Assembly (NCBI RefSeq): GCF_036516575.1
Contig: NZ_DATBTY010000073.1
Span: 1 to 64,000, forward strand
Length of the DNA: 64,000 bases
Reading direction: 5' to 3'
DNA from: Cerasibacillus sp036516575
GTDB lineage: Bacteria; Bacillota; Bacilli; Bacillales; Amphibacillaceae
In this document: in pieces, positions 17,799 through 26,739 of the stretch
How positions within the stretch are numbered: the first letter of the stretch is position 1
How the letters are laid out: every line of letters begins with the position of its first letter
Translations under genes and position numbers: made by a program
The notes under the pieces: model-generated
Database searches by the model: none
What the model was told of the DNA's origin: nothing
Seen by the model: the letters and a program-made list of their open reading frames with translations, nothing else

Positions 17799-18749
17799 TC
17801 ACAGTATTCTTAACTTATCCTGTTGATTAACAAATTCATAATGCGTATAACGCCCTTTGTAGATTTGTTTTAAATGATTCGAAAGAACCTGTCTAATCGT
17901 GAACTTAGAAAGATCTAATTCACACCAATCAAAGATAATACTTGTTGTAATTTTTTTATTGGGAAATAAGAGCTTGAACTCGCATGTACTTCTTAAAATC
18001 GCGCTTTGAATATTTTCGATATGACCGCAATTTTCACATTTAACATGTTGTTTGTTATAGCGAATTAAAAAAGTGTAACACTTCGGACAAGTCATACCTT
18101 TTCTTAATTGATGATAGTCATATTCAGGAAAGTTTTCATACGAAGAATCTTTGATATTCGAAGCAACCAAATCTCTAGCTATGTCAGTATGGTATTTATG
18201 GGGATTTGCAGGTGTATTATTTAAATTCTTAATGAAACGTTTTAATTGATTTGGAAGTATGATAGGGAGTTTAAGTGGAAGCTGATATAAAGTAAATTCC
18301 TGATTGATAAAAACGAGATATGGTCTTACTTGGAGATTGTATCCTAGTTTTTGTAATAACTGGCGTAATAAATAATTGCTTTTCTTTAATTGTAATAATG
18401 GGTTACTAATCTCTTTTCTTGTTCCTGCTATATACCAGTCCCCATTTTCAATATAAAATTCACCATCATAATTTTTTACTTCAAATTGGAAAATGGTCTT
18501 ATTGCGGACGAGGACATTATCAATTTGAAAAACAGAATTGTTAATCTCAAGAAGTAAATCGCTGAGGATAATCCCTGAAGAAGATAAATGTTTTTTTAGT
18601 AGAGTGTAAAATTGCTTTTCACCATTGTAACCTTTCATAAGATTGTTATAGGTTTGTTTTTCTTTGTAAGAAAATTTTTTGCGTGGAGATAGTAATTGGA
18701 GAATTTGGAGTTCCTTTGGCTTAATAGGCTTTCGATGCTCATGAAACAC
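17799..18749 (-). CDS. NERD-domain protein with zinc ribbon
   Basis: 316 residues. The first half is a nuclease-related (NERD) domain: GEKQFY around residue 43, Asp77 in FQIDNVLV and the ExK pair Glu90/Lys92 in FEVKNY match the PD-(D/E)XK catalytic pattern. The C-terminal part has a CxxC...CxxC zinc ribbon (CPKCY and CENCGH, about residues 217-240), suggesting nucleic-acid binding. No helicase or kinase domain is fused, unlike some relatives. ATG at the start has a weak AGAGAGGG-type site. It is flanked on both sides by the same 53-bp repeat family. Biological role unknown; DNA processing is inference. Confidence 0.82.
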   Translation of the reverse strand: MFHEHRKPIKPKELQILQLLSPRKKFSYKEKQTYNNLMKGYNGEKQFYTLLKKHLSSSGIILSDLLLEINNSVFQIDNVLVRNKTIFQFEVKNYDGEFYIENGDWYIAGTRKEISNPLLQLKKSNYLLRQLLQKLGYNLQVRPYLVFINQEFTLYQLPLKLPIILPNQLKRFIKNLNNTPANPHKYHTDIARDLVASNIKDSSYENFPEYDYHQLRKGMTCPKCYTFLIRYNKQHVKCENCGHIENIQSAILRSTCEFKLLFPNKKITTSIIFDWCELDLSKFTIRQVLSNHLKQIYKGRYTHYEFVNQQDKLRIL

Positions 18750-19203
18750 TGTATCAACCCTCTCTTGAATTTTTAATAGACTTTATTACATAAATACTAT
18801 GACATATCTTAGTGCAAATCAAGTTATTTTAGGTGAATAAGTTAAAGATGATAATTTATGTAAAATTCTGCAATGATGATAATCTAAATGTAGTTTTTTG
18901 AAAGGTTGTAGGAAGTAATCTAATAGAAACAATGAACATGCTTATGAATTTTTATCGTAATTGGTTTTCCAATGATTTACAAGTCCTCAATCGAGACAAG
19001 AGTAAGCTCGTATTAAGTGCATCAATATTAAGTAAGTCCGTTGTCGTGGGTGAAGTTGCCTCGGATTGAGCACTTCAATGATAAGTCCATCCCAAAGATC
19101 GGAGTTATCCACACTAGGCGCTTCCACTAATAACTTATAGAATCGATTATCATCCTTCATTTATGATAAACTAAGGAGAGCAACTTAAAGAGAGGATTTT
19201 TTT
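18750..19203. other. Gene-free spacer upstream of topB
   Basis: AT-rich spacer between divergent NERD and topB genes. It holds the degenerate repeat copies at 19019-19085; otherwise nothing was recognised. Confidence 0.55.
19019..19085. repeat. Outlying copies of the 53-bp repeat
   Basis: One full degenerate unit and a truncated start of another share the ATTAAGTAAGTC, GGTGAAGTT and GGATTGAGCACTTCAATG segments with the array at 17421-17728. Confidence 0.8.
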
Positions 19204-21378
19204 ATGAGTAAAACAGTTGTGTTGGCGGAGAAGCCATCAGTCGGACGAGATATTGCCCGTGTCCTTAAGTGCCATAAGAAAGGAAATGGCTTTTTCGAAG
19301 GGAAAAAGTATATTGTTACATGGGCATTAGGGCACCTCGTTACACTGGCCCAGCCTGAAGTTTATGATAAAAAGTATAAAACATGGAAGTTAGAAGAGCT
19401 TCCGATGCTTCCTGATAAAATGAAATTAATTGTCATTCGACAAACAGGAAAACAATTCAATACGGTGAAGACGCAGCTTAATCGTAAAGATGTCAATGAG
19501 ATTGTCATTGCCACAGACGCAGGGCGGGAAGGTGAACTCGTGGCTCGCTGGATTATTGAAAAAGCGCGCGTCCAAAAACCTATCAAAAGATTGTGGATCT
19601 CATCGGTTACTGATAAGGCGATTCGCGATGGATTCAACAACTTAAAACCAGGAAAAAAGTATGAAGATTTATTTGCATCAGCTGTGGCACGTTCTGAAGC
19701 GGATTGGTATGTTGGTTTAAACGCGACAAGAGCATTAACAACAAAATTCAATGCCCAGCTATCGAGTGGTCGAGTACAGACGCCGACTTTGGCGATGGTG
19801 GCGATGCGCGAGGAAACAATTCGCTCATTCAAGCCGCAAATATTTTATGAAATTAAGGCTGAAACAGGGCGTACAGTGACATGGACATGGCAAAATAAAC
19901 AAAAGCAAACGCGAATTTTTTCAAAAGAAAAAGCAGAAAGCACCGTCCAAAAGTTAAAGAACAAGCCATTAATCGTTACGGATGTAAATAAAAAACACCG
20001 AAAAAAATATGCACCTCAATTATATGATTTAACCGAATTACAACGTGATGCGAACCGGATTTTTAATTTTTCAGGGAAAGAAACATTGTCCATTATGCAG
20101 CGCTTATATGAACGGCATAAAGTGCTCACATATCCACGAACCGATTCACGTTATCTATCAACAGATATTGTTCCGACATTAAATGAAAGACTAGATGCCT
20201 GTGGGATTGATCAATATGCATCAACAGCTAGTCGATTAAAAAGAAAAAAATGGACATTACCGAAATCAGTTGTTGATAATACGAAAGTAACTGACCATCA
20301 CGCGATTATTCCAACAGAAGAGCCGGTGATTTTAGAGGACTTAGATGCGAAAGAACGTAAAATTTATGACCTCGTTATTAAACGTTTCTTAGCTGTCTTG
20401 TCCGAACCATATGAATATGAACAATTAACGCTAACAGGACAAATTGATGGTGAAATCTTTATTGCGCGAGGGAATTTTGTTAAAAAACATGGATGGAAGT
20501 CATTATATGATCGTTCGTATGATGAAGATGCTGAAGAAGAAAAGCCGATTCCAATGATGAAAAAAGGTGACCGTGTTGAGCATATGACCATTCGGATGGA
20601 TAAAGGAGAAACGAAGCCACCAGAGCGCTTTACAGAAGGAACTTTACTGAAAGCAATGGAAAATCCGGCGCGTTTTATGGATGAAGAGGACAAGCATCTC
20701 GCAAAAACATTACACGAAACAGGTGGTCTTGGAACAGTTGCGACAAGAGCGGATATCATCGATAAATTGTTCAACAGTGCGTTAATGGAAATGCGTGGAA
20801 AATATATACATTTAACATCAAAAGGAAAGCAACTTCTTGAGCTTGTTCCAGAAGATTTACGTTCACCAGCATTGACCGCTGAATGGGAAAAGAAATTAAA
20901 TCAAATTGCTAAAGGAATACTACCTAAACAGGCGTTTATTTCAGAAATTAAATCATATACGAAAGAGATTGTCCATGAAATTAAAACGAGCGATGCGACA
21001 TTTAAGCACGATAATATTACTGGTACTCAGTGCCCAGACTGTGGAAAGCTCATGTTAGAAATAAAAAACAAACACGGTCGGATGCTCGTCTGTCAGGACC
21101 GTTCATGTGGCCAGCGAAAAAATATCGCGAAAACGACGAATGCGCGTTGTCCAAATTGCCACAAACGAATGGAACTACGTGGTGAAGGTGAAGGGCAAAC
21201 TTTTTATTGCCGTTGTGGCCATCGTGAAAAGCTTTCAACTTTTAATAAACGGCGTCAACATGCGAAAAAACATCATGTCTCCCGTAAAGAAGTCAATCGC
21301 TATTTAAAGAAACAGGATGAAGGATTTAAAAATAATCCATTTGCTGAGGCATTAGCGAAATTAAAAAAGAATGACTAA
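19204..21378 (+). CDS. topB: DNA topoisomerase III
   Basis: Type IA topoisomerase that cuts and rejoins single strands; involved in decatenation and resolving recombination intermediates. 724 residues: TOPRIM domain at the N-terminus (AEKPSVGRDIA near residue 8, ATDAGREGE near residue 101), central toroid with active-site Tyr310 in LTYPRTDSRY, and C-terminal zinc motifs (CPDCGK, CPNCHK, CRCGH from about residue 610 on). Length and layout match Bacillus TopB. ATG follows GAGAGGA. Topoisomerase I is excluded by the TopB-type N-terminus and short tail. Confidence 0.95.
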   Translation: MSKTVVLAEKPSVGRDIARVLKCHKKGNGFFEGKKYIVTWALGHLVTLAQPEVYDKKYKTWKLEELPMLPDKMKLIVIRQTGKQFNTVKTQLNRKDVNEIVIATDAGREGELVARWIIEKARVQKPIKRLWISSVTDKAIRDGFNNLKPGKKYEDLFASAVARSEADWYVGLNATRALTTKFNAQLSSGRVQTPTLAMVAMREETIRSFKPQIFYEIKAETGRTVTWTWQNKQKQTRIFSKEKAESTVQKLKNKPLIVTDVNKKHRKKYAPQLYDLTELQRDANRIFNFSGKETLSIMQRLYERHKVLTYPRTDSRYLSTDIVPTLNERLDACGIDQYASTASRLKRKKWTLPKSVVDNTKVTDHHAIIPTEEPVILEDLDAKERKIYDLVIKRFLAVLSEPYEYEQLTLTGQIDGEIFIARGNFVKKHGWKSLYDRSYDEDAEEEKPIPMMKKGDRVEHMTIRMDKGETKPPERFTEGTLLKAMENPARFMDEEDKHLAKTLHETGGLGTVATRADIIDKLFNSALMEMRGKYIHLTSKGKQLLELVPEDLRSPALTAEWEKKLNQIAKGILPKQAFISEIKSYTKEIVHEIKTSDATFKHDNITGTQCPDCGKLMLEIKNKHGRMLVCQDRSCGQRKNIAKTTNARCPNCHKRMELRGEGEGQTFYCRCGHREKLSTFNKRRQHAKKHHVSRKEVNRYLKKQDEGFKNNPFAEALAKLKKND

Positions 21379-21396
21379 AACCGACATTATATTACA

Positions 21397-21431
21397 ATAG
21401 CCGTTGCAAGCTAATTGCTTGCAGCGGCTAT
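21397..21431 (+). terminator. Hairpin after topB
   Basis: A 15-bp stem (21397-21411 with 21417-21431, one G-U pair) with loop TAATT. There is no T run after it, so it may act as a weak terminator or mRNA 3' end. Confidence 0.5.
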
Positions 21432-21489
21432 GTCGTGTATCATTATAAAGTGTAGGAACAAACTTCGAAATTAGGGAGGTATAATATAG

Positions 21490-21729
21490 ATGGCTTTTGT
21501 TATTTTAGATCCGTGTCGAAATGAAAAAGCTGCAGAATGTGTTAGTGTCTGCCCAGTAGATTGTATTGAGGAAGGACCTGATCAATTTTACATAGATCCT
21601 GACGTATGTATTGACTGTGGTGCATGTTTAGCTGTATGTCCAGTTGATGCTATCGTTGAAGAATATGATCTCACACCCGAACAAGAAGTTTATCTTGAGA
21701 AGGCAGAGGAATTCTTCGCAAATAGGTAG
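21490..21729 (+). CDS. Ferredoxin, 7Fe/8Fe type
   Basis: 79-residue cytoplasmic electron carrier. The second half has a full CxxCxxCxxxCP motif (Cys40, 43, 46, 50), binding one [4Fe-4S] cluster. The first half has C9-x7-C17-x3-C21-P, the spacing of 7Fe ferredoxins that bind a [3Fe-4S] cluster, with an additional Cys25. Strongly acidic tail. ATG follows GGGAGG. Monocistronic; partner enzymes are not indicated. Confidence 0.92.
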   Translation: MAFVILDPCRNEKAAECVSVCPVDCIEEGPDQFYIDPDVCIDCGACLAVCPVDAIVEEYDLTPEQEVYLEKAEEFFANR

Positions 21730-21766
21730 ACAGCTCTCATATATAATCGAACAGCAAGAGCATTCA

Positions 21767-21798
21767 AAAAACCGCTAACCAAATGGGCTAGCGGTTTT
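21767..21798. terminator. Bidirectional terminator
   Basis: AAAACCGCTA/TAGCGGTTTT stem; T-rich on both strands, serving the ferredoxin gene (plus) and the small gene at 21819 (minus). Confidence 0.85.
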
Positions 21799-21818
21799 AT
21801 TTATATGTACGGGCTGAC

Positions 21819-21959
21819 TTAATGTTCTTCTTCAACTTTTTCGGCTAATTTAGCAGCAATCCAACGTTTAGCTGTTGATTCTTCCACTTCATAAACTTTT
21901 CCAGAACGAAGTAACTGTCCTCGATATGCCGTTTGAACATTCATCTTAACCTTTACCAT
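21819..21959 (-). CDS. 46-residue YqbF-like small protein
   Basis: Complete short gene on the minus strand: ATG at 21959 preceded by AAAGGGG, stop at 21819, and its own terminator. The protein starts MVKVKMNVQTAYRG and continues with LLRSGKVYEVEE and TAKRWIAAKLAEK, resembling the N-terminal YqbF domain, a small beta-alpha fold also found in phage-associated proteins. Codon use and ribosome binding site support a real gene. Function unknown. Confidence 0.72.
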   Translation of the reverse strand: MVKVKMNVQTAYRGQLLRSGKVYEVEESTAKRWIAAKLAEKVEEEH

Positions 21960-22172
21960 AAAAAATCGCCCCTTTGAAACAAATCTCACTTTTATTATAA
22001 CAGGTTATGACATGTTTTTTAATTCGTGAGGACTAAATGAAACAAATTTGTTAAGTAGTTGATATGAAAGAGAAACAAAACTTCCAATCCTTCAACTTAT
22101 TTTCAAATGTATGCCATTTTTTTGATTTAATTGTAAAATGGAATAAGAGCATGGAAAAATGAGGTGTTATTC

Positions 22173-23135
22173 ATGTCTTTCGAAAATATTACAGATGTGC
22201 CTGGTATTAAAGTAGGACATATGGAAAATACGAAGGCAATGACGGGTTGTTCAGTTGTAGTGGTTGAGAAAGGTGCTGTTTGTGGTGTGGATGTACGCGG
22301 TTCTGCACCAGGGACACGTGAAACCGATTTATTGGACCCAATTAATTTAGTGGACAAGGTTCATGCAATCACCTTATCTGGCGGAAGTGCATTTGGTTTA
22401 GAAGCAGCAGATGGGGTCATGCAATATCTAGAGGAGCAGGGGATAGGCTTTGATGTCGGTGTTGCGAAAGTCCCGATAGTACCAGGTGCTGTCCTGTTTG
22501 ACTTGGCAGTAGGTGATGCTGAGATTCGCCCCGATAAAGCGATGGGGTATCAAGCTGCTAAACAAGCAAGAAAGGGCTCTTTTCCATTTGGTAATGTCGG
22601 TGCTGGATGTGGTGCGACCGTCGGAAAGTTACGTGGCATGGAGCATTGTATGAAAGGCGGATTAGGCAGTGCATCAATCCATCTTAATAACGGGATTGTT
22701 GTTGGGGCCATCGTTGCCGTGAATGCAGTCGGTGATATTCGTGACCCAAAAACCGGAACAATTTTAGCAGGGCCAATTGACCCTGAGACAAAAGAAATCA
22801 TGGATAGTATTGAATTTATGCAATCAAATCCGAATACGTTTGCAAAGGCTGGGGCCAATACGACAATTGGTGTCGTAGCCGCTAATGTTACTTTAACAAA
22901 AGCTGAAGCGAAAAAAATCGCCCAAATGACTCACAATGCTTTCGCTAGAACAATTTACCCAGCTCATACGATGTTTGACGGTGACACGATTTTCGCGCTT
23001 GGTACAGGTAATCAAACCGCTTCGGTCGATTTAATTGGTAGTATGGCTGTTAAAGTGATGGAAGAGGCGGTTGTTCGCGCAATTACTTCAGCTGAGGAAG
23101 CAGCTGGGATTCAGGCGTATAAGAGTTTTAGGTAA
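22173..23135 (+). CDS. P1-family (S58) peptidase
   Basis: DmpA/BapA-type N-terminal nucleophile hydrolase that cleaves itself into two chains and acts as an aminopeptidase/amidase. 320 residues. The self-cleavage segment is GGLGSASIHLNNG (Gly-Ser bond at about residue 173), with the new N-terminal serine as nucleophile; the motif SGGSAFGLEAADG near residue 70 is also typical. ATG at 22173 follows GAGGTG; an in-frame GTG nine bases earlier overlaps that site. Substrate preference (D-amino acid amides, beta-peptides or ordinary peptides) cannot be predicted. Confidence 0.9.
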   Translation: MSFENITDVPGIKVGHMENTKAMTGCSVVVVEKGAVCGVDVRGSAPGTRETDLLDPINLVDKVHAITLSGGSAFGLEAADGVMQYLEEQGIGFDVGVAKVPIVPGAVLFDLAVGDAEIRPDKAMGYQAAKQARKGSFPFGNVGAGCGATVGKLRGMEHCMKGGLGSASIHLNNGIVVGAIVAVNAVGDIRDPKTGTILAGPIDPETKEIMDSIEFMQSNPNTFAKAGANTTIGVVAANVTLTKAEAKKIAQMTHNAFARTIYPAHTMFDGDTIFALGTGNQTASVDLIGSMAVKVMEEAVVRAITSAEEAAGIQAYKSFR

Positions 23136-23438
23136 TTAATCTAAATGATTGGTACGCAAGGAAAAAAGACTAAGTAACTTCGTCTGCTATTTACCCAATG
23201 CGAACTCGGTGAAAAATTGAAAAACGCAGCGAGTGGGGGAGTTCTACTCAATGTAAACTCGGTGAAAAATTGAAAACCACAACGAGTGGAGTGTTCCATC
23301 TGATAAAAATGTGAAGAGTAGAATAAGTAATATACAATCCCAACGCGATTTTTATCTAAGAACTCACCCAGGCATTTTTATAAGATATTAACTCCCATTT
23401 TTTCGGCATGAGTTTACCAAACAGTAAGAAATTGACTA
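23136..23438. repeat. Spacer with two 53-bp units
   Basis: No gene. AACTCGGTGAAAAATTGAAAA occurs at about 23203 and 23256, 53 bp apart, each preceded by CAATG and followed by a CGAGTGG segment. The period equals that of the array at 17421, and a TAAGTAACTTCG string at about 23171 recalls that family, so a distant common origin is possible. Confidence 0.75.
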
Positions 23439-23463
23439 AAGGGAAAAGATTAGTTCTTTTCCC
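23439..23463 (-). terminator. Terminator of AspT-family gene
   Basis: GGGAAAAGA/TCTTTTCCC stem of 9 bp; the T run on the minus strand is short. Confidence 0.6.
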
Positions 23464-23502
23464 AGTCTGTCATCTGTGGGAGAAATCATTCAAGATAAGT
23501 AA

Positions 23503-25098
23503 TTAAATAAAAAACACAATCAACTGCGAAGCGACAGCGACAAAAATAAGCGCAAATGGGTAAGCAGCTGCATAGGCAATCGCGGGATCTTCCGAGTCAA
23601 TTAGTTGATTGAGTGCACCAAGTGCAGGCGTGCTTGTCATACCGCCGCTTAGAGCCCCTAATGAGTGGACGACACTTAATTTAAAGACCTTTTTACTGAT
23701 GAGGTAGCCTAGAACAATTGGAATGATGGTAATAAGTGTTCCTGCAAAAACGAGCTTTAGTCCTTCTGTTTGAATCACATCAATCAATCCTTGACCCGCC
23801 GTCGTTCCGGCTCCAGCTAAAAAGAGGACAAGCCCTAATTCTTGAATGACCTGATTTGCTGGTCCATAATAACGCACATGAATGGGGCCTAAGCGCCCAA
23901 AATGTCCGATGATTAAGGCGACAAATAACGGTCCGCCAGCAACACCTAATGTAATTGTCCCAAAGCCTGGTAATTTAATAGGTATCGTGCCAACTAATAT
24001 ACCGATGAGTAAAATTGTACTAATTGAAAAGATATGGACGTTTGTAACGGTTAGTTTTTTCTTTGAAAAGAGCTTTTCAATTTCTTTCAAGCGATCTTCT
24101 GTACTGACAACAGTAAGAACGTCACCGCGAATAAGGGGCATATTGGGATTTTGTCTAATCTCAATTCCATTACGAACAATTCGTGTGACAGTTGCTCCAT
24201 ATGCTTGACGAAGGTTAAGTTCTTTTAAACTTTTCCCAACCATCTCATCGGCCTCAACGGTTATTTTTCGTAGTTTAATGTTGTCTGGGTTTTCTAAATC
24301 AAGGTCAATTTTTTCTCCAACTTCACGACTAAAGCTATTTAGATTAGGTTGAACACCAACAGCGACTAGTTTATCCCCGAGTAAAATAACGCTATCACTT
24401 AGAGCAATCATTGTTTGGCCGTTACGGATAATTCGGCTAATAACAATTGATTTTTTACTAAAAGCCAACTCGTGTAACGTTTTTTTATGGAATTGTGGAT
24501 TAGTGACGACGACTTTAATCATTTCCGGTGATTGATCTGTTTTAATCGGGTCTTTCGCTGCTTTTAAATCTTTTTTCAAATCTATTCTAGTTATACGTGG
24601 TAAAAGCTGAACAAATAATACGACAGCTAATACACCAAAAGGATAGGCGATCCCATATCCAACCGATGCGAGCGGATCACCCGTCGCTTGAAGTGCCGCT
24701 GCAAGCCCAGGTGTACTTGTTAATGCACCAGTCATTAATCCGACACTCAAAGCAGGTGAGATATGAAATGCTTTTGCTACAATAACCGTCGTAACAACTG
24801 AAATGGTTACAATGAGCAAGGAAATGATTCCAAAAATCATCCCTTTTGAACGCATCATCCGGAAAAAACTAGGTCCGGCTTGAAGGCCAATGGCGACAAT
24901 GAACAAACTGAGTCCAAGGTTTTGGATAATCGGCGAAACCTCATAGCCAAAATGCCCGAACACCATAGCAACAAGTAATACACCTGCTGCTCCTAAACTG
25001 AGTCCTTTTATTTTTATTTGTCCAAGCCAAGAGCCAAGAAATAAAATGACAAAAACTAAAATAAGTGGTTCATTCAATAGTTCAATAATCTGTTTCAT
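23503..25098 (-). CDS. AspT/YidE-family transporter
   Basis: Membrane transporter of the aspartate:alanine exchanger (AspT) family, also called YidE/YbjL. 531 residues: five or so membrane segments (residues 1-170), two tandem cytosolic TrkA-C-type regulatory domains (about 190-355), then another membrane block (about 365-531). The duplicated GALTSTPGLAAAL (near 130) and GGMTSTPALGALN (near 492) segments mark the two transport halves. ATG has AGGAGTAAC upstream. The transported anion is unknown. Confidence 0.88.
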   Translation of the reverse strand: MKQIIELLNEPLILVFVILFLGSWLGQIKIKGLSLGAAGVLLVAMVFGHFGYEVSPIIQNLGLSLFIVAIGLQAGPSFFRMMRSKGMIFGIISLLIVTISVVTTVIVAKAFHISPALSVGLMTGALTSTPGLAAALQATGDPLASVGYGIAYPFGVLAVVLFVQLLPRITRIDLKKDLKAAKDPIKTDQSPEMIKVVVTNPQFHKKTLHELAFSKKSIVISRIIRNGQTMIALSDSVILLGDKLVAVGVQPNLNSFSREVGEKIDLDLENPDNIKLRKITVEADEMVGKSLKELNLRQAYGATVTRIVRNGIEIRQNPNMPLIRGDVLTVVSTEDRLKEIEKLFSKKKLTVTNVHIFSISTILLIGILVGTIPIKLPGFGTITLGVAGGPLFVALIIGHFGRLGPIHVRYYGPANQVIQELGLVLFLAGAGTTAGQGLIDVIQTEGLKLVFAGTLITIIPIVLGYLISKKVFKLSVVHSLGALSGGMTSTPALGALNQLIDSEDPAIAYAAAYPFALIFVAVASQLIVFFI

Positions 25099-25198
25099 CT
25101 GTTACTCCTTAGGCTAAATATTGTTTGTCCTATCTATTAGTGTACAAAATAAAGCTATGATTTTCGACTAATGACTGAATAAAGGACTTATTTTAATA

Positions 25199-25398
25199 GC
25201 GCGCTTGGTTAAAAAAATTAAGCGCTGCCGCCCAGAAATCGAGCACCGTCACCGCAAAATCGAGCACTGCCGCCCAGAAATCGAGCGCTGCGACCGCAAA
25301 ATCGAGCGCTGCCGCCCAGAAATCGAGCGCTGCGACCGCAAAATCGAGCACCACCATCACAGAATCGAGCGCCAACACCGCAAAATCGAGCGCCATCT
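25199..25398. repeat. Array of 21-bp repeats
   Basis: About nine units of 21 bp, such as GCGCTGCCGCCCAGAAATCGA and GCGCTGCGACCGCAAAATCGA, which alternate in the central part. GC content is higher than in the surroundings. Because 21 is a multiple of three and units lack stops, long open frames appear on both strands, but they lack convincing starts and are probably not genes. A more degenerate stretch with AAATCGCGCAATCCCATG units lies at 29028-29105. Confidence 0.85.
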
Positions 25399-25420
25399 TA
25401 ACCCCGCAATAAATCATCAT

Positions 25421-25462
25421 AAAAGCCTTGCAATCCATCATTGGGACTTTGCAAGGCTTTCT
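25421..25462 (-). terminator. trpB terminator
   Basis: AAAGCCTTGCAA (25422-25433) pairs with TTGCAAGGCTTT (25449-25460); followed on the minus strand by TTATGATG. Confidence 0.7.
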
Positions 25463-25474
25463 GAACTGTATTTA

Positions 25475-26647
25475 TTATTTTTGTTTCATCATATCAAAAA
25501 TTTGCGCGACGTCTTTATCGCCACGGCCAGATAAGTTAACTAGAATACAATCGTCTTTGTCCAATTTCTTTGCTAGTTTTATTGCATGAGCTACTGCATG
25601 GGAACTTTCAAGGGCTGGTATAATGCCCTCTGTTTTAGACAATGTGTGAAAAGCATTCAATGCTTCTTCGCTTGTGATTGTTACATATTCAGCGCGTCCA
25701 GTTGTTTTTAAATAACTATGTTCTGGACCGATTCCAGGGTAATCAAGCCCCGCAGCAATGGAGTGAGTCGGGCTTGGCTCACCGTTTTCATCTAGTAATG
25801 TTAAACTTTTAAAACCGTGTAAAACAGCTGTTTTTCCTTTTGTTAATGATGCGGCCTCTGCTGGCTCGGCACCGATTAGGCGAACATCTTTTTCATCTAT
25901 AAAATGTGCAAAAGCTCCGATCGCATTACTACCACCACCTGTACAGGCAACAACAGCTGTCGGCAATTTACCTTCCTTTTTCAAAATTTGCCGTTTAGCT
26001 TCGTCACTAATAACAGCTTGAAAATGCTTAACAATCGTCGGATATGGATGTGGTCCAACAGCAGACCCTAATAAATAAAATGTGTCTTTATAGTTTTGCA
26101 CCAAATCTTCGAGCGCAACATCGACAGCATCTTTTAAACGGCCTTCACCTTTGTCAACGGCAACGACTTCTGCACCGAGTAATTCCATTCGAAAGACGTT
26201 CAACGCTTGGCGTTTAGCATCAACTTTTCCCATATACACGGTACAAGGTAAATTGAACATTGCCGCTGCTGTCGCTGTTGCAACACCGTGTTGTCCTGCT
26301 CCTGTTTCGGCAATAATTCGCTTTGCTCCCATACGTTTCGCTAATAATATTTGGCCAATCGCATTATTAATTTTATGAGCGCCAGTATGATTTAAATCTT
26401 CGCGTTTTAAGTAAATTTTGGCGCCACCAATTTTTCGGGTTAGATTTTTAGCAAATGTCAGTGGGTTTTCGCGTCCAACATATTCCGTTAAATAGTATTG
26501 GAACTCTGCCTGAAAGTCAGCATCATCTTTATACAACTCAAATGCTTCTTCAAGCTGTGCCATGACTTTTTGCAAATCTTCTGGTATGAAACTCCCGCCA
26601 AACTCACCAAAAAAACCTTTCTCAGCTACTTGCTCTTTTACTCTCAT
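25475..26647 (-). CDS. trpB: Tryptophan synthase beta chain
   Basis: PLP enzyme joining indole and serine to give tryptophan. 390 residues, TrpB1-type: PLP Lys92 in HTGAHKINNA, GAGQHG near residue 113, phosphate loop GGGSNAIG near 234. No trpA or other trp gene is nearby, so it is an orphan gene, not part of a trp operon in this window. The only in-frame start is ATG at 26647; the GAGGAG element is unusually far upstream (about 12 bp). GAG triplets at 5-nt period run over the binding site and start, pointing to TRAP control (see 26621-26665). Confidence 0.95.
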   Translation of the reverse strand: MRVKEQVAEKGFFGEFGGSFIPEDLQKVMAQLEEAFELYKDDADFQAEFQYYLTEYVGRENPLTFAKNLTRKIGGAKIYLKREDLNHTGAHKINNAIGQILLAKRMGAKRIIAETGAGQHGVATATAAAMFNLPCTVYMGKVDAKRQALNVFRMELLGAEVVAVDKGEGRLKDAVDVALEDLVQNYKDTFYLLGSAVGPHPYPTIVKHFQAVISDEAKRQILKKEGKLPTAVVACTGGGSNAIGAFAHFIDEKDVRLIGAEPAEAASLTKGKTAVLHGFKSLTLLDENGEPSPTHSIAAGLDYPGIGPEHSYLKTTGRAEYVTITSEEALNAFHTLSKTEGIIPALESSHAVAHAIKLAKKLDKDDCILVNLSGRGDKDVAQIFDMMKQK

Positions 26648-26665
26648 CTCTACTCATCTCTCCTC
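26621..26665 (-). promoter_or_regulatory. Candidate TRAP binding site on trpB start
   Basis: On the mRNA (minus strand), GAG triplets lie at 26665-26663, 26660-26658, 26655-26653, 26650-26648 and 26645-26643, each separated by exactly 2 nt. After a gap they continue with GAG at 26635-26633, UAG at 26628-26626 and GAG at 26623-26621. TRAP (MtrB) binds about 9-11 G/UAG repeats with 2-3 nt spacers, and in B. subtilis such sites cover the ribosome binding sites of trpG, trpP and ycbK. Here they cover the GAGGAG element and the ATG. Confidence 0.75.
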
Positions 26666-26710
26666 TATTCATTTGTTAAAAGTAGAATGGAACCTACTTT
26701 TATTTAGTAC

Positions 26711-26739
26711 ATACTACGAAAACTTTCAACATCTGTCAA
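26711..26739 (-). promoter_or_regulatory. trpB promoter
   Basis: Minus-strand TTGACA (complement of 26734-26739) and TAGTAT (complement of 26711-26716) with 17-bp spacing. The leader also holds an AAAAGTAG/CTACTTTT hairpin (26680-26704). Confidence 0.75.

Noticed and set aside
25193..25534. Repeat proteins encoded by the 21-bp array (both strands)
   Set aside because: Open frames result from a repeat length divisible by three; no ribosome binding site, and both strands are equally open.
26644..26657. Out-of-frame upstream ATG forming an 11-codon frame at the trpB start
   Set aside because: Can be read from the sequence, but spacing to GAGGAG is too short for confident initiation; the GAG period explains the sequence better.
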